A stretch of DNA of 64,000 bases, taken from positions 124,001 through 188,000 of the forward strand of contig NZ_BJNT01000005.1 of assembly GCF_006539825.1 (NCBI RefSeq), written 5' to 3'. A program made the position numbers and the translations under genes. Below the pieces are notes generated by a model that was not told where the DNA came from, searched no databases, and saw only the letters and a list, made by a program, of their open reading frames with translations. This DNA is from Corynebacterium variabile (GTDB lineage Bacteria; Actinomycetota; Actinomycetes; Mycobacteriales; Mycobacteriaceae). Positions 42,184-55,719 of the stretch are shown here, piece by piece; position 1 is the first letter of the stretch, and every line of letters starts with the position of its first letter.

Positions 42184-43395
42184 GTGACCGCTGCAGAGAC
42201 GCCGGATCACCCGGAAGACGACGACGGCACCGGCAGCGCTGACGGCGCTGACGGCGCCGTTATCCGTGAGACCTCCCGCTGGAAGCGCTTCAGACTGTTC
42301 ATGAAGGACTTCCGGGTCCGCGCACTGCTGACCCTCGCACTTCTCGTCATCATCGCCTTTGCCGCCCGCGGCCACTACCACCTCTTCGCCGACGGCTGGG
42401 AGGCTATCAAGCAGGCGAACAACTGGTACGTCGTCGCCGCGTGCGTGGCGATGGCACTGGCCATGATCGCCCAGGCCGAGGTGATGGTCGTCCTGCTCCG
42501 GTCCGCCGGTGTGAAGGTCATGCGCACGACCGCCAACGCCCTCGGGCTGTCGGCGAACGCGTGGTCGGCGACCTTCCCCGGCGGCCCGGCGATCTCGGCG
42601 GCGATGATCTTCCGCGAGCAGCTCAAGTGGGGTGCCACCCCGGTCATCGCCAGCTGGTACATGGTGCTGTCCGGCGCCCTGTCCGGTGCGGGCATGGCGA
42701 TACTCGGGTTCGGCGCGATGTTCTTCCTCAGTGCCGACGTCCACCCGTACTCGATGGCGTTCACCCTGGTCATCCTGTGCCTGCTCGCCTGGGGCATGAA
42801 CTGGATCGCCAAGCATCCTCAGAAGGTGGAGTCCGGTCTGCTGCGCGTCCTGACCTGGTTCAACCGGAAGCGCAAGGCCCCGGAGGACCGCTGGCACGAC
42901 AAGATCCGCGGATTCTCCGACCAGCTCAGCGCGGTGGAGCTCCCCCCCGCGAAGCTGCTGTGGTCGGTCGTTCTGTCGCTGTTGAACTGGATCACCGAGA
43001 TCCTGTGCCTGCTGTTCTGTGTCCACGCCGTCGGTGCGACCCCGTCCATCGCCGGTGTGGTGCTCGCCTTCATCACCGCGAAGCTTGTCGGCCAGGCCCA
43101 GATCACCCCCGGTGGCCTCGGCCCGGTGGACGCCGCCCTGGTGGGCATGCTCGTCGGTGCCGCGCAGATGGGTTCGGCGAAGGCCCTGGCCGCGGTGATC
43201 GTCTTCCGCATGATCAGCTTCCTCGGCCTGGCCATCATCGGCTGGCTCGTGTTCCTGTGGAACTTCGTCCGCGATTCGGTGGACACCCAGCACTTCCCCA
43301 CGCTGCGTCAGATCGCCAGCGGCTCGGCGGCGCGGGGTGAGAACGGCGCCCCCGGTGCAGGCGGTACGGACACGGCGGAGCCACCGTCGAACTAG
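42184..43395 (+). CDS. UPF0104 / LPG-synthase-TM-like membrane protein
   Basis: The 403-residue protein has about eight membrane helices and the block LGLSANAWSATFPGGPAISA and VGQAQITPGGLGPVDAALVG typical of the AglD/MprF flippase-like family. The long soluble domain of MprF is absent, so a lipid-flippase or accessory role next to the mmpL transporter is more likely than lysyl-lipid synthesis. It starts with GTG 4 bp after the mmpL stop with AAAGG upstream, showing co-expression. Confidence 0.8.
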   Translation: MTAAETPDHPEDDDGTGSADGADGAVIRETSRWKRFRLFMKDFRVRALLTLALLVIIAFAARGHYHLFADGWEAIKQANNWYVVAACVAMALAMIAQAEVMVVLLRSAGVKVMRTTANALGLSANAWSATFPGGPAISAAMIFREQLKWGATPVIASWYMVLSGALSGAGMAILGFGAMFFLSADVHPYSMAFTLVILCLLAWGMNWIAKHPQKVESGLLRVLTWFNRKRKAPEDRWHDKIRGFSDQLSAVELPPAKLLWSVVLSLLNWITEILCLLFCVHAVGATPSIAGVVLAFITAKLVGQAQITPGGLGPVDAALVGMLVGAAQMGSAKALAAVIVFRMISFLGLAIIGWLVFLWNFVRDSVDTQHFPTLRQIASGSAARGENGAPGAGGTDTAEPPSN

Positions 43396-43398
43396 ACT
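43393..43398 (+). promoter_or_regulatory. -10 box of a leaderless promoter for the DUF3054 gene
   Basis: TAGACT overlaps the UPF0104 stop codon and ends 6 nt before the ATG at 43405. No ribosome binding site is seen. Confidence 0.4.
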
Positions 43399-43404
43399 GT
43401 CGGC

Positions 43405-43830
43405 ATGTCCAACAGAGATGCCGGAAGCAGTACAGATCCAGTCGGCCCGACCTCCGCCACCGCAGGCCTCAGCACCCGCAATGCCGTCATCGCCGACGTG
43501 GTCGCCGTCCTGGTCTTCGCTCTCCTGGCCCGGATGGCGCACAACTCCGATGAGCTGCCCCTGTCCTTCACCGGCTGGCTCGACACGACCTGGCCCTTCC
43601 TCATCGGTACAGCCCTGATCTGGGGCCTTCTCGCCGCCGGACGCATCCACCCCGCCCCCGGTTCCGCCTGGGTCATCGTCGGGGCCACCTGGGTTGTCGG
43701 CATGCTCTTCTGGGCCCTGCGTCATTCAGAGGTTCCGCACTGGTCCTTCATGATCGTCGCCGCGGTGATGCTCATCGTGCTGCTCATCGGGTGGCGCGTC
43801 ATCATCTCGCGGATCACCGCCCGGCACTGA
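43405..43830 (+). CDS. DUF3054 membrane protein
   Basis: The 141-residue protein has four membrane helices; the DUF3054 features are VIADVVAVLVFALLARMAHN in helix 1, FTGWLDTTWPFLIG and a helix-4 end VGWRVI-like (LIGWRVIISRI). The family is common in actinobacteria and of unknown function. It lies 9 bp after the UPF0104 gene and overlaps the convergent LysR gene by 17 bp. Confidence 0.85.
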   Translation: MSNRDAGSSTDPVGPTSATAGLSTRNAVIADVVAVLVFALLARMAHNSDELPLSFTGWLDTTWPFLIGTALIWGLLAAGRIHPAPGSAWVIVGATWVVGMLFWALRHSEVPHWSFMIVAAVMLIVLLIGWRVIISRITARH

Positions 43831-44740
43831 CGCCACCGGTCACACCTCCCACCACGAAATCCAGGAACGCCTTGACCGGCGGGGCCGGGGTGCCGTGGGC
43901 CGACCAGACGACGCCGAGTTCACGACGTCGGCCGGTGTCCAGCGGAATGACCTGCATCCCGGGCAGCTGCAGGTTGGGGTCGTCCAGCGGCAGCAGAGCC
44001 ACGCCCAGACCCGCCGAGACCAGTCCCGCGACCGTGGTCAGCTCCATCGACTCGAAGACCAGGATGGGGCGGAAGCCGGCGTCCTCACTGAGCTGGTCGA
44101 GGATCATCCGGGTGCCGAAGCCCTCCAGCATGGCGATGAAGGGCTCGTCCCGTGCCTCTGCCAGGGCGATGGAGGTGCGGGGACGCCCCGTCGCGTCCAC
44201 CGCCAGGGGATGGCCCTCCGGGACCGCCAGCCCGAGGCCCTGCTGGGCGAGTTCCCGCCACCGTACCTGGCCGGCGTGGATCTGCTCGACGGGCTCCGGC
44301 CCCACGAGTGCGAGGTCGGACGCCCCCTCCACCACCCGCTCGATGAGTCCGCGGGCCGCGCCCTGGACCAGCTCGAAGCGGACCGAGGGGTGCTCTGCCC
44401 GCCAGGACCGCAGAAGGTCGGGGACCATCCAGGTGCCCAGGGAGTGCATGAACGCCAGCCGGACGGTGCCGCGTTCCGGATCGACGGCCCGGCGGACCTT
44501 CTCCACGCCCTCCCGCCAGATCCCACGGGTACGGCGTGCAGCCGCCGCGAGGATCTCGCCCCGGTGGTTGAGCACGAGGGTGCGTCCCCGCCGGTCGAAG
44601 AGGTCGGTGCCGACCTCGGCCTCCAGGCCGGCGAGGCGTCGGGACAGGGAGGACTGGCTCAGGCCGGTGGCGGCGGCGGTGTCCGCCATGTTCTCGGTCT
44701 CCACGAGGTCGAGGAACCACCCCAGATCATCAATGCGCAT
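43814..44740 (-). CDS. LysR family transcriptional regulator
   Basis: The 308-residue regulator has a winged helix-turn-helix at the N-terminus (LGWFLDLVETENMADTAAA, then SQSSLSRRLAGLEAEVGTDL) and a substrate-binding domain. It is divergent from an MFS gene with a 65-bp gap, the usual arrangement in which a LysR protein controls a transporter in response to its substrate. The inducer is unknown. Confidence 0.9.
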   Translation of the reverse strand: MRIDDLGWFLDLVETENMADTAAATGLSQSSLSRRLAGLEAEVGTDLFDRRGRTLVLNHRGEILAAAARRTRGIWREGVEKVRRAVDPERGTVRLAFMHSLGTWMVPDLLRSWRAEHPSVRFELVQGAARGLIERVVEGASDLALVGPEPVEQIHAGQVRWRELAQQGLGLAVPEGHPLAVDATGRPRTSIALAEARDEPFIAMLEGFGTRMILDQLSEDAGFRPILVFESMELTTVAGLVSAGLGVALLPLDDPNLQLPGMQVIPLDTGRRRELGVVWSAHGTPAPPVKAFLDFVVGGVTGGVSAGR

Positions 44741-44805
44741 ACCGGGACACTATCCTCTGTCTGTTGCATTTTGTGGAGGACAGACCGCGGCGCACCATGG
44801 GTCCC

Positions 44806-45993
44806 ATGACTGAGACAGGCCTCTCCCCCGGCGACCCCGGCTACCGACGGGTCATGGTCGCCGCGGCGACGGCCGGCCTGGCGTCCTTCAACGCCATGTA
44901 CCTCACCCAGGCACTGCTTCCGTCGATCAGCGAGAACCTGCACGTCTCCCCTACCACCGCCGCACTGACCGTGTCGGCGACGACGGGACTGCTCGCCGTC
45001 GCCGTCGTACCGGTGAGCATCATCTCCGAGCGGGTGGGACGCCGCCGCGTCCTGCAGGTCTCCGTCCTCGCCGCGACCGTGCTCAGCCTGGTGCTCTGCC
45101 TGGCACCCGGCATCGAATCCCTCATCGCACTGCGCGCCCTGCAGGGCATCGCCGTGGCCGGCGTACCGGCGGTGACGATGACCTTCCTCGCCGAGGAGAT
45201 CCACCCCAACCACCTGGGTCGGGTGATGGGCCTCTACATCGCCGGCACCACCCTCGGTGGCCTGCTCGGACGCCTGATCCCCTCCTGGTTTCTGGAACTC
45301 ACCGACTGGCGGGGCGCGACACTGGCGGGTGCGGTCGTCGCCTTCGTCCTCGCTGTCGTGTGCGCCTGGGCCCTGCCCGCCCAACGCAACTTCACGCCCA
45401 AGCGGATCACGCTGCGTCGCGAGATCACCGCCTTCCGCCGGCACTGGAGCAACCCGCGGCTGGTGCCGCTGTTCATCCTGCCGTTCCTGCTGATGGGCGT
45501 CTTCGTCTCGCTGTACAACTACCTCGGCTTCCACCTCACCGAGCGCTTCGGACTGTCGGAACTGTGGGCCGGCATGGTCTTCCTCCTCTATCTCTCCGGC
45601 ACGTGGTCGTCGACCCGGGCCGGGGCGCTGGCGACGAAGTACGGTCCCGGGCAGGTGCTCACCGGGGCGTCCTTCCTCTCCGTGGTCGGACTGCTCATCG
45701 CCCTGGTCCCGGACCTCTGGGTCACCGTGGCGGGCGTCCTGATCTTCACCGCGAGCTTCTTCGCCGCGCACTCCACGGCGTCCTCGCTGGTCGGGGCGCG
45801 GGCCGAGGGTGACCGGGCGGAGGCGTCCTCCACCTACGTGATGAGCTACTACCTGGGGTCGTCGATCCTGGGCTGGAGCCTCGGCCACGTCTTCGATACG
45901 GGATGGATTCCCCTGGTGCTGGTGTTGACAGGGGTACAGGCTCTGGCACTGACTCTCACGATATGGGCAGGTCAGCGCGCCGCGCGACGATAG
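44806..45993 (+). CDS. MFS transporter (YnfM-like)
   Basis: The 395-residue protein has twelve membrane helices, the MFS loop-2-3 motif SIISERVGRRRVLQVSVL, a helix-5 motif VMGLYIAGTTLGGLLGRLIP and a central loop. It resembles YnfM-type drug or metabolite exporters. ATG 44806 is used; ATG 44797 is an alternative. Its control by the divergent LysR gene is inferred. Confidence 0.85.
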   Translation: MTETGLSPGDPGYRRVMVAAATAGLASFNAMYLTQALLPSISENLHVSPTTAALTVSATTGLLAVAVVPVSIISERVGRRRVLQVSVLAATVLSLVLCLAPGIESLIALRALQGIAVAGVPAVTMTFLAEEIHPNHLGRVMGLYIAGTTLGGLLGRLIPSWFLELTDWRGATLAGAVVAFVLAVVCAWALPAQRNFTPKRITLRREITAFRRHWSNPRLVPLFILPFLLMGVFVSLYNYLGFHLTERFGLSELWAGMVFLLYLSGTWSSTRAGALATKYGPGQVLTGASFLSVVGLLIALVPDLWVTVAGVLIFTASFFAAHSTASSLVGARAEGDRAEASSTYVMSYYLGSSILGWSLGHVFDTGWIPLVLVLTGVQALALTLTIWAGQRAARR

Positions 45994-46124
45994 GTACGGA
46001 CAAAATATCCACATTGCGCAAGAAAACCGTTGTCGAGCGATAGGATAACCCGGACAGGACGAGGCGGACCGACCGCCGACACCATATTGACGGACGCCTC
46101 CGCGGCGTCGACGGAGGAAACACA

Positions 46125-46694
46125 ATGGGACACATCAAGGGCAAGCGCTTCGCCGGCATTCTCGCCGTCGGACTCCTGGCCACCGGCGGCATGGGCGTCG
46201 CCGTCGCACAGGGCGGCATCTCCGCCAACCTGGCACTGTCCAACACCATCTTCTCCCAGACCGTCTCCGGCCTGGACGGAGAAGGTGTCGCCATCTTCGT
46301 CGGTAACGACAAGCTCGAGGGCGGCGACGTCGCCGTCGCGAAGCTGAAGTTCAACAAGGCCAAGGTCACCGACCTGTGCATGGCCGCCCCGATCAAGCTC
46401 CCGGGCCTGGGTGAGAAGAAGTTCCAGATGAAGGTCCCGGGCCAGAACTTCAGCGCCGATAACCTCGTCATCGGCGCCCCCGGCCTCAACGGTGGCATGA
46501 CCCTGACCAACCCGCAGATCGGTGTGGACGCCTCCCAGCTCGACGACAGCGCGTCCGCCGGCCAGTGGGGCATCGCCGCCGACACGATCCACGCCTTCGA
46601 CCAGAAGATCAAGGCCACCTCGATCGCCGCCGACAAGCTCACCGCCGCCGGTTCCCAGGTGTCCGTCGTCGACGCGGACAAGGCCGACTGCTGA
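46125..46694 (+). CDS. Exported DUF6230 protein
   Basis: The 189-residue protein has an N-terminal signal or anchor (AGILAVGLLATGGMGVAVAQ) and a beta-rich domain with SGLDGEGVAIFVGND, KVTDLCMAAPIKLPG and a terminal Cys (ADKADC), matching DUF6230, which in streptomycetes is also paired with a DUF6114 gene. Function unknown. A GGAGG ribosome binding site precedes the ATG. The stop overlaps the next start (TGATG). Confidence 0.8.
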   Translation: MGHIKGKRFAGILAVGLLATGGMGVAVAQGGISANLALSNTIFSQTVSGLDGEGVAIFVGNDKLEGGDVAVAKLKFNKAKVTDLCMAAPIKLPGLGEKKFQMKVPGQNFSADNLVIGAPGLNGGMTLTNPQIGVDASQLDDSASAGQWGIAADTIHAFDQKIKATSIAADKLTAAGSQVSVVDADKADC

Positions 46695-48106
46695 TGTCAG
46701 ACGCCTCCACCCCCGACACCCCGACGGACGCCACGGCGCCCGTGACCGGTGCTGAGGACACGGCGAAGGGCTCCAACGACGAGTCCCGGTCAGAGAAGCT
46801 CGAGAAGGGGAACCGCCGGTTCACCCGTTGGCGTAAGCAGCGTGCGTTCGCCGCCGGTCTCCTCATGATCATCTCCGGTGCGTGGATCCTCACCCCGGCG
46901 TACCTCGCCCTCAGCGTCTCGAACATCCAGATCCAGGTCTCCACCATCGGTGGCGTCTCGACGCTGGTCATCGGCATCCTGCTCATCGTCTGCGGACTGA
47001 TGACCTGGTTCCGTGGCGAAGGACGCATCCTCACCGGCGTGGCCGCGATGGTCCTCGGTATCGTCGCTCTGCCGCAGTCAAACCTCGGCGGCTTCTTCAT
47101 CGGTACCCTCCTCGCCGTGATCGGTGGCGCCCTCGCCCTGGCGTGGGTCCCCCAGTCCAAAGAGGACGCCAAGGCCGAGAAGCAGTCGAAGAGGGACAGG
47201 AAGAAGGCGAAGAAGCAGGCCAAGGCCGCCGGTAGTGCCGGAGCCGCCGTCGCTGCCGTCGTCACGGCCCTGACCGTCGGTATGGGTTCCAGCACCCCCG
47301 ATGCGAACGCCCAGCTGCCGGCCCTGCCGGATCTCCAGCTGCCGACCATCCCGGGCCTGCCCGGTGGTGACACCGGCGACACCGGCGACAACGGCACCGG
47401 TGAGGGCGGTGAGGGCGGTGAGGGCGATGGCCAGAACAACAACATTCCCCGTCTGCCGTCGCTGCCGGACATCCCGAGCCCGAAGCTCCCGTCACTCGAC
47501 GGCAACGACCTGCAGAACCAGATCGACGGTGGCCTCGATGCCCTCGGCGTCGAGATCCCCGGTCTGAACGTCGCTCCCCCGGAGCCTGTCCCCGGGATGG
47601 GGACTCCGACCGGTACCCCCTTCGTCATTCAGTCGGACGTCACCGCGATGACCCCGAACATGAAGATGTCCTTCGTGACCATCGACACCCTGCAGGGGCC
47701 GAAGCAGGCCCTGCGGATCGACTCGGACGAGACCCTCCTGGACAACCTGAAGGTGCAGTTCCCGAGCGGTCCGGTGGGTGCCGACCTGATGCAGGACACC
47801 AACGGCGGCAGGACCACCCTGACCGGTAACTTCCACATCTTCGTCAAGAAGGTGACGATGACCATGGAGCTGATGGGTCTGAACACCCGGATCCCGATCA
47901 CCATTGACGCGGACTGGGCCCCGGAGCAGATCATGGCCGAGCTCTCGAAGATCGGCCTGGGCCTTCCGGACATGCTGTCCAAGGAGACCCGCATCCTCGA
48001 CGGCCGCATGGACACCTACCTGGTCATGGCCGACAAGCTCGAAGCCCCGACCACAACCATCCAGGAGTGGAGCGACTCCGGTCCCTACCACGCGATCCGG
48101 GACTGA
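46694..48106 (+). CDS. DUF6114 membrane protein with long exported C-terminal region
   Basis: The 470-residue protein has a polar N-terminus, four hydrophobic segments (about residues 50-150) that define DUF6114, a Lys/Ala-rich cytosolic loop (KAEKQSKRDRKKAKKQAKAA), a further hydrophobic segment and a Gly/Glu/Asp-rich spacer. A beta-rich C-terminal domain of about 180 residues follows (TPFVIQSDVTAMTPNMKMSF to the end) that looks like a fused DUF6230-like module. Streptomycete DUF6114 proteins are shorter, so the extension is notable. Coupled to the DUF6230 gene. Confidence 0.75.
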   Translation: MSDASTPDTPTDATAPVTGAEDTAKGSNDESRSEKLEKGNRRFTRWRKQRAFAAGLLMIISGAWILTPAYLALSVSNIQIQVSTIGGVSTLVIGILLIVCGLMTWFRGEGRILTGVAAMVLGIVALPQSNLGGFFIGTLLAVIGGALALAWVPQSKEDAKAEKQSKRDRKKAKKQAKAAGSAGAAVAAVVTALTVGMGSSTPDANAQLPALPDLQLPTIPGLPGGDTGDTGDNGTGEGGEGGEGDGQNNNIPRLPSLPDIPSPKLPSLDGNDLQNQIDGGLDALGVEIPGLNVAPPEPVPGMGTPTGTPFVIQSDVTAMTPNMKMSFVTIDTLQGPKQALRIDSDETLLDNLKVQFPSGPVGADLMQDTNGGRTTLTGNFHIFVKKVTMTMELMGLNTRIPITIDADWAPEQIMAELSKIGLGLPDMLSKETRILDGRMDTYLVMADKLEAPTTTIQEWSDSGPYHAIRD

Positions 48107-48129
48107 TACTTCCGTTCCCCGGTTCCGAC

Positions 48130-48163
48130 AGCCCGGCGTCCTCGGCCACGAGGATGCCGGGCT
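48130..48163 (+). terminator. Hairpin terminator of the DUF6230-DUF6114 unit
   Basis: Arms AGCCCGGCGTCCTCG and CGAGGATGCCGGGCT pair with one mismatch around a 4-nt loop, 24 bp after the stop, and are followed by TCTCC. Confidence 0.7.
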
Positions 48164-48204
48164 TCTCCGTGTGCGGGGCCCGTGAGTCCGGCCGTGAACG
48201 CAGC

Positions 48205-48244
48205 GAAGCCCGGCACCCCCTCCCAGTGAGAGGTGCCGGGCTTC
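48205..48244 (-). terminator. Hairpin terminator of the secreted-protein gene
   Basis: GAAGCCCGGCACC (48205-48217) and GGTGCCGGGCTTC (48232-48244) are perfect complements. It lies 30 bp past the stop of the minus-strand gene ending at 48274 and shares the GCCCGGC arm with the neighbouring plus-strand terminator. Confidence 0.7.
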
Positions 48245-48273
48245 GTCCGCGGAGAAGGCCGTTGGAGCCGTTC

Positions 48274-48750
48274 CTACTCGGCGGGTGCCGCCGGGGTCTC
48301 CGGAGTCTCGGGGGCGTCGGTACCGTCGCCCTCGTCGGAGCTGCCGGCTGCGGCGTCGGAGACGGAGCCGATGACATCATCGAGCTCGATGCCCGAGTCG
48401 GCGGAGAGCTGCGCGGCGTCCGCCAGGGTGGAGCTGGAGACGGTGCCGCTGGAGAAGGCGGCGAGGACCTTGAAGAGGGTCACCCAGTCGGTCTTGGCGA
48501 GCGAGCTGATGACGCCGGCGGCGTCGGAGCCGTCAGCCTCGGGGGTCTCCGGGGTCCCGGGGGTTTCCGGGGAATCGGCGTCGTCGCCCGGGGTCTCCTC
48601 GGAGGAGCCGGAGGACAGGTCGGCAGAGCCGGAGGCATCCGCCTCATCAGCGGTGGCGGCCGGGGCGGCGAGTGCGGCAACGGTGGCCACAGACAACGCG
48701 GCGACACCGGCACGACGGGCGAAACGGGTGGAAAGGGTGGAACGAGACAT
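48274..48750 (-). CDS. Secreted Pro/Glu/Thr-rich protein
   Basis: The 158-residue product has a clear signal peptide (basic RFARRAG, hydrophobic VAALSVATVAALAAPAATA, cleavage near residue 34), low-complexity acidic and PETP-type repeats on both sides, and a small helical core (ISSLAKTDWVTLFKVLAAF). I do not recognise a family. The position next to accD4 suggests a cell-wall or surface role, which is inference only. Confidence 0.7.
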   Translation of the reverse strand: MSRSTLSTRFARRAGVAALSVATVAALAAPAATADEADASGSADLSSGSSEETPGDDADSPETPGTPETPEADGSDAAGVISSLAKTDWVTLFKVLAAFSSGTVSSSTLADAAQLSADSGIELDDVIGSVSDAAAGSSDEGDGTDAPETPETPAAPAE

Positions 48751-48990
48751 GTGGTGAACCGTCCTTTTGAGGTAGGGGGTGAAACTGAGGTGTACGGATC
48801 GTGAGGGGTGTCCACGACGGATAGCTATATCCGCCGCTCACAGTAACCGTCGCCCCGTATCCCGCGCTCCCCTCTGTTCCCACCGAGTGGAACGCTGCAC
48901 AGCCACCAGCGCAAAGAGCCACCTGGCGACCCCTGAACAGGACCGGGTGGCCACCCCCGGAGCGACAGGTGACCCACAATGCTGCAGCAA

Positions 48991-50604
48991 CTACAGCGGC
49001 ATGATGGTGTGCTTCTTCGGCACCTCGGGAACCTGCTTGTTCGCCAGCATCCGCAGCGACTGGCGGATCTTGAGCCGGGTCTCGGCAGGATCGATGATGG
49101 CGTCCACGTAGCCGCGCTCCGCAGCCACGTAGGGGCTGGTCATGTTGGCGTTGTAGAAGTCCATGAACATCTTCTTCGCCGCCGGACGCTGCTCCTCCGG
49201 CAGCGCGGCGAGCTGGCGTCCCTGGATCATCACCGCGGCACCCTCGGCACCCATCACGGCGATCTGCGCGGTCGGCCAGGCGAAGTTCATGTCGGCACCG
49301 AGGTTCTTCGACCCCATCACCGCGTACCCGCCACCGAAGGCCTTGCGGATCACCACGGTCACCTTCGGCACGGTCGACTCCACCATCGCGAAGCCGAGCT
49401 TGGCCCCACGGTGGATCAGGCCGACCTTCTCCTGCTCCAGACCCGGCAGGTAACCGGGCGTGTCCACGACGAACACCAGAGGCACGTTGTAGGCGTCGCA
49501 GATGCGGATGAAACGGGCGGCCTTGTCCGCGGCGTCCGCGTCGAGACAACCCGCCAGCTGCATCGGCTGGTTGGCAACCACGCCGACGGACCGGCCGTCC
49601 ACGCGGGCGAAGCCGGTGATGATGTTCGGACCGAAGTCCGGCAGCACCTCGAGGAAGTGCTCGTCATCGAAGATGCGGGTGAGCACGTCGGTCATGTCGT
49701 AACCGGCGTTCGGGTCGTCGGGGACGACATTGAGCAGCTCGGCGTCGGTCTCGTTCGGCTCATCGCCGACCGCCCAGAACTTCGGCGTCGACTCGAAGGC
49801 CGACGACGGCAGGTGGTCGAGCAGGTCACGGACGTAGGCGAAGGCGTCCGCCTCGTCGGGGGCGACGTAGCTGAGGTTGCCGCGCTCGGCCTGCACCCGG
49901 GCACCGCCGAGGTCCTGCATGTTGATCTTCTCGCCGGTGACGGACTCGATGATCGCGGGACCGGTGACGAACATGGTGGTCTGTTCCTCGACGCCGACGA
50001 GGAAGTCGGTCGTCGCCGGGGCGTACACCGCGCCGCCGGCACAGTTGCCCAGCAGGATGGAGATCTGCGGCGACTGGCCGGACAACGGCAGCTGACGCCG
50101 CGAGATCTCGGAGTACATCGCCAGACTCATCACGGCGTCCTGGATACGGGCTCCGCCGGAGTCGTTGATGCCGACGACCGGGCAGCCGATACGGGTCGCG
50201 AAGTCCATGATCTCGCAGACCTTGTTGCCGAAGGTCTCGCCCACCGAGCCGCCGAAAACGGTCTTGTCGTGGGAGTAGACCGCCACGGGACGCCCGTTGA
50301 CCCGGCCGTAGCCGGTGACGACGCCGTCGCCGTAGGGCGCCTCGTCATCGCCGGGGGTCCGGGCCAGGGCACCGATCTCGGTGAAGGAACCGGGATCCAG
50401 CAGCTCGTCGATACGCTGACGCGGGGTGGTGTGACCTGCGGCGTCGCGCTTGGCCCGGGCGCGTTCACTGCCCGGGTCGAGGGACTCCTCGGTGCGGCGC
50501 CGCAGGTCCGCCAGCTTCTCCGCGGTGGAGCGTCCGGATCCGGGCGCGTAGCGGTCGGCCGGCGCACCTGCCGTGTTGTCTGCCGGGTTCTCAGTCATAC
50601 TCAT
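48991..50604 (-). CDS. accD4: Acyl-CoA carboxylase beta subunit for mycolate synthesis (AccD4 type; AccD3 in C. glutamicum)
   Basis: The 537-residue carboxyltransferase subunit has both crotonase-like halves: INDSGGARIQDAVMSLAMYS and LGNCAGGAVYAPATTDF in the first, VFVVDTPGYLPGLEQEKVGL and KAFGGGYAVMGSKNLGADMN in the second. The Gly-Gly oxyanion elements are intact. With an AccA biotin subunit it carboxylates the acyl-CoA that becomes the alpha-branch of mycolic acid, giving the extender for Pks13. It lies 11 bp downstream of pks13 on the same strand. Confidence 0.93.
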   Translation of the reverse strand: MSMTENPADNTAGAPADRYAPGSGRSTAEKLADLRRRTEESLDPGSERARAKRDAAGHTTPRQRIDELLDPGSFTEIGALARTPGDDEAPYGDGVVTGYGRVNGRPVAVYSHDKTVFGGSVGETFGNKVCEIMDFATRIGCPVVGINDSGGARIQDAVMSLAMYSEISRRQLPLSGQSPQISILLGNCAGGAVYAPATTDFLVGVEEQTTMFVTGPAIIESVTGEKINMQDLGGARVQAERGNLSYVAPDEADAFAYVRDLLDHLPSSAFESTPKFWAVGDEPNETDAELLNVVPDDPNAGYDMTDVLTRIFDDEHFLEVLPDFGPNIITGFARVDGRSVGVVANQPMQLAGCLDADAADKAARFIRICDAYNVPLVFVVDTPGYLPGLEQEKVGLIHRGAKLGFAMVESTVPKVTVVIRKAFGGGYAVMGSKNLGADMNFAWPTAQIAVMGAEGAAVMIQGRQLAALPEEQRPAAKKMFMDFYNANMTSPYVAAERGYVDAIIDPAETRLKIRQSLRMLANKQVPEVPKKHTIMPL

Positions 50605-50615
50605 CGTCTCCCACG

Positions 50616-55544
<4,929 letters not shown>

Positions 55545-55620
55545 AGAGCTGGAGCGTCGCCTTTCTTGGCGGGGTACGAGCGGTTCGGACAGGGGCGGTA
55601 GGGGGTTCGCGACGATCGGA

Positions 55621-55657
55621 AGCGGCCACCGTCGAGGTTATATCGACGGTGACCGCT
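55621..55657. promoter_or_regulatory. Palindrome with -10-like loop upstream of pks13
   Basis: CACCGTCGA and TCGACGGTG (55627-55635 and 55643-55651) pair perfectly around a 7-nt loop, and outer AGCGG/CCGCT bases extend the stem. On the minus strand the loop region reads TATAAC, a possible -10 box. It may be an operator overlapping a pks13 promoter or a fadD32 terminator; no T-run follows. Confidence 0.45.
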
Positions 55658-55719
55658 GGATCGCTACATTCAGCCGGATATACAGCATACCGGTCAGAAA
55701 CCGCGGCGTGCGGTGAACG

